Positions 6,554-6,704 of a stretch of 6,704 nucleotides of DNA are shown piece after piece. A program made the position numbers and the translations under genes. Position 1 is the stretch's first letter; each line of letters opens with the position of its first letter. Origin of the DNA: JBICHM01 sp043101835. Its GTDB lineage: Bacteria; Planctomycetota; Phycisphaerae; Phycisphaerales; UBA1924. The notes under the pieces were generated by a model. It was not told the DNA's origin, made no database searches, and worked only from the letters and a program-made list of their open reading frames with translations. Location of the stretch: contig JBICHM010000097.1 of the NCBI GenBank assembly GCA_043101835.1, positions 1 to 6,704 of the forward strand. The letters are read 5' to 3'.

Positions 6554-6686
6554 ATGACGGAGCACGAACCGGGCTACGACGGCCCCAGCCACGATCCCGA
6601 AGATCTTTTCGACACCGGCCCCGACGCCCCCCCGTCGCGAGGCAGGAACGTCGCGCACCTCGAAAAGGCCGAGGACCGCGTCGAGA
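6554..6686 (+). CDS. N-terminus of an unrecognised acidic protein (3' truncated by contig end)
   Basis: The ATG at 6554 opens a frame with no stop to the end of the real sequence. About 84% of third positions are GC, about 45% of second positions and about 78% of first positions, a normal coding profile. The 44 genuine residues begin MTEHEPGYDGPSHDPEDLFD. They are acidic and Pro/Gly-rich, then turn to a charged segment VAHLEKAEDRVE that may start a helix or coiled coil. No strong Shine-Dalgarno precedes the ATG. The gene diverges from alr. Residues read beyond 6686 come from adapter and must be discarded. No family is recognised. The opposite strand is also open here, but only by starting inside the adapter. 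Confidence 0.55.
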
Positions 6687-6704
6687 AGATCGGAAGAGCA
6701 CACG
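6687..6704 (+). other. Illumina TruSeq adapter remnant (artefact)
   Basis: The final bases AGATCGGAAGAGCACACG are identical to the first 18 bases of the Illumina TruSeq read-1 3' adapter. They sit exactly at the end of the window, as expected for an untrimmed read carried into a contig end. Read on the minus strand they produce the typical artefact peptides CSSDL and LFRS. They are not part of the organism. Confidence 0.97.

Noticed and set aside
6326..6703. 125-codon minus-strand ORF starting MCSSDL
   Set aside because: Its start lies inside the Illumina adapter and its lower part is Cys-rich and unnatural. The plus-strand frame from 6554 is the better coding candidate.

Overview
The window is GC-rich, close-packed bacterial chromosome. 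It reads as a metagenomic contig end, because the last 18 bases are an Illumina adapter and not biology. The gene set (ribosomal protein S1, MutY, an SLC13/DASS carrier, alanine racemase) is housekeeping. The style of the S1 and racemase sequences and the high third-position GC fit a Planctomycetota member, perhaps Phycisphaerae. That placement is an impression from memory and was not tested.

Layout, left to right. Bases 1-105 are the last 34 codons of an unrecognised plus-strand gene cut by the window edge. A 36-codon plus-strand ORF with a Shine-Dalgarno follows at 122-232. Bases 233-400 form a convergent intergenic space holding a strong terminator hairpin for the minus-strand gene. rpsA (401-2164, minus) encodes a complete six-domain S1 protein. 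Its leader of about 145 bases contains a perfect 9-bp hairpin touching the Shine-Dalgarno. Upstream on the minus strand lie mutY (2310-3407), a DASS-family transporter (3404-4951) and alr (4976-6217, possibly from 6301).

Transcription probably runs alr -> transporter -> mutY. The gap between alr and the transporter is 24 bases, and the transporter stop overlaps the mutY start in a GTGA tetranucleotide. rpsA lies downstream in the same direction. No terminator was seen between mutY and rpsA, so read-through is possible, but rpsA also has a candidate promoter of its own. The three upstream genes have unrelated jobs: D-alanine supply for peptidoglycan, di/tricarboxylate uptake, and 8-oxoG:A repair. 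They look like neighbours sharing a transcript and not a pathway.

The 6302-6553 stretch separates alr from a divergent plus-strand gene that begins at 6554 and is cut by the contig end. It contains two clean inverted repeats and no convincing gene.

I found no undescribed multi-gene system. The points most worth a second look are a glutamate in alr where the carbamylated lysine normally sits, the hairpin next to the rpsA ribosome-binding site, the small ORF at 122-232, the very stable GAA-triloop hairpin upstream of the divergent gene, and the adapter tail, which creates spurious protein calls.
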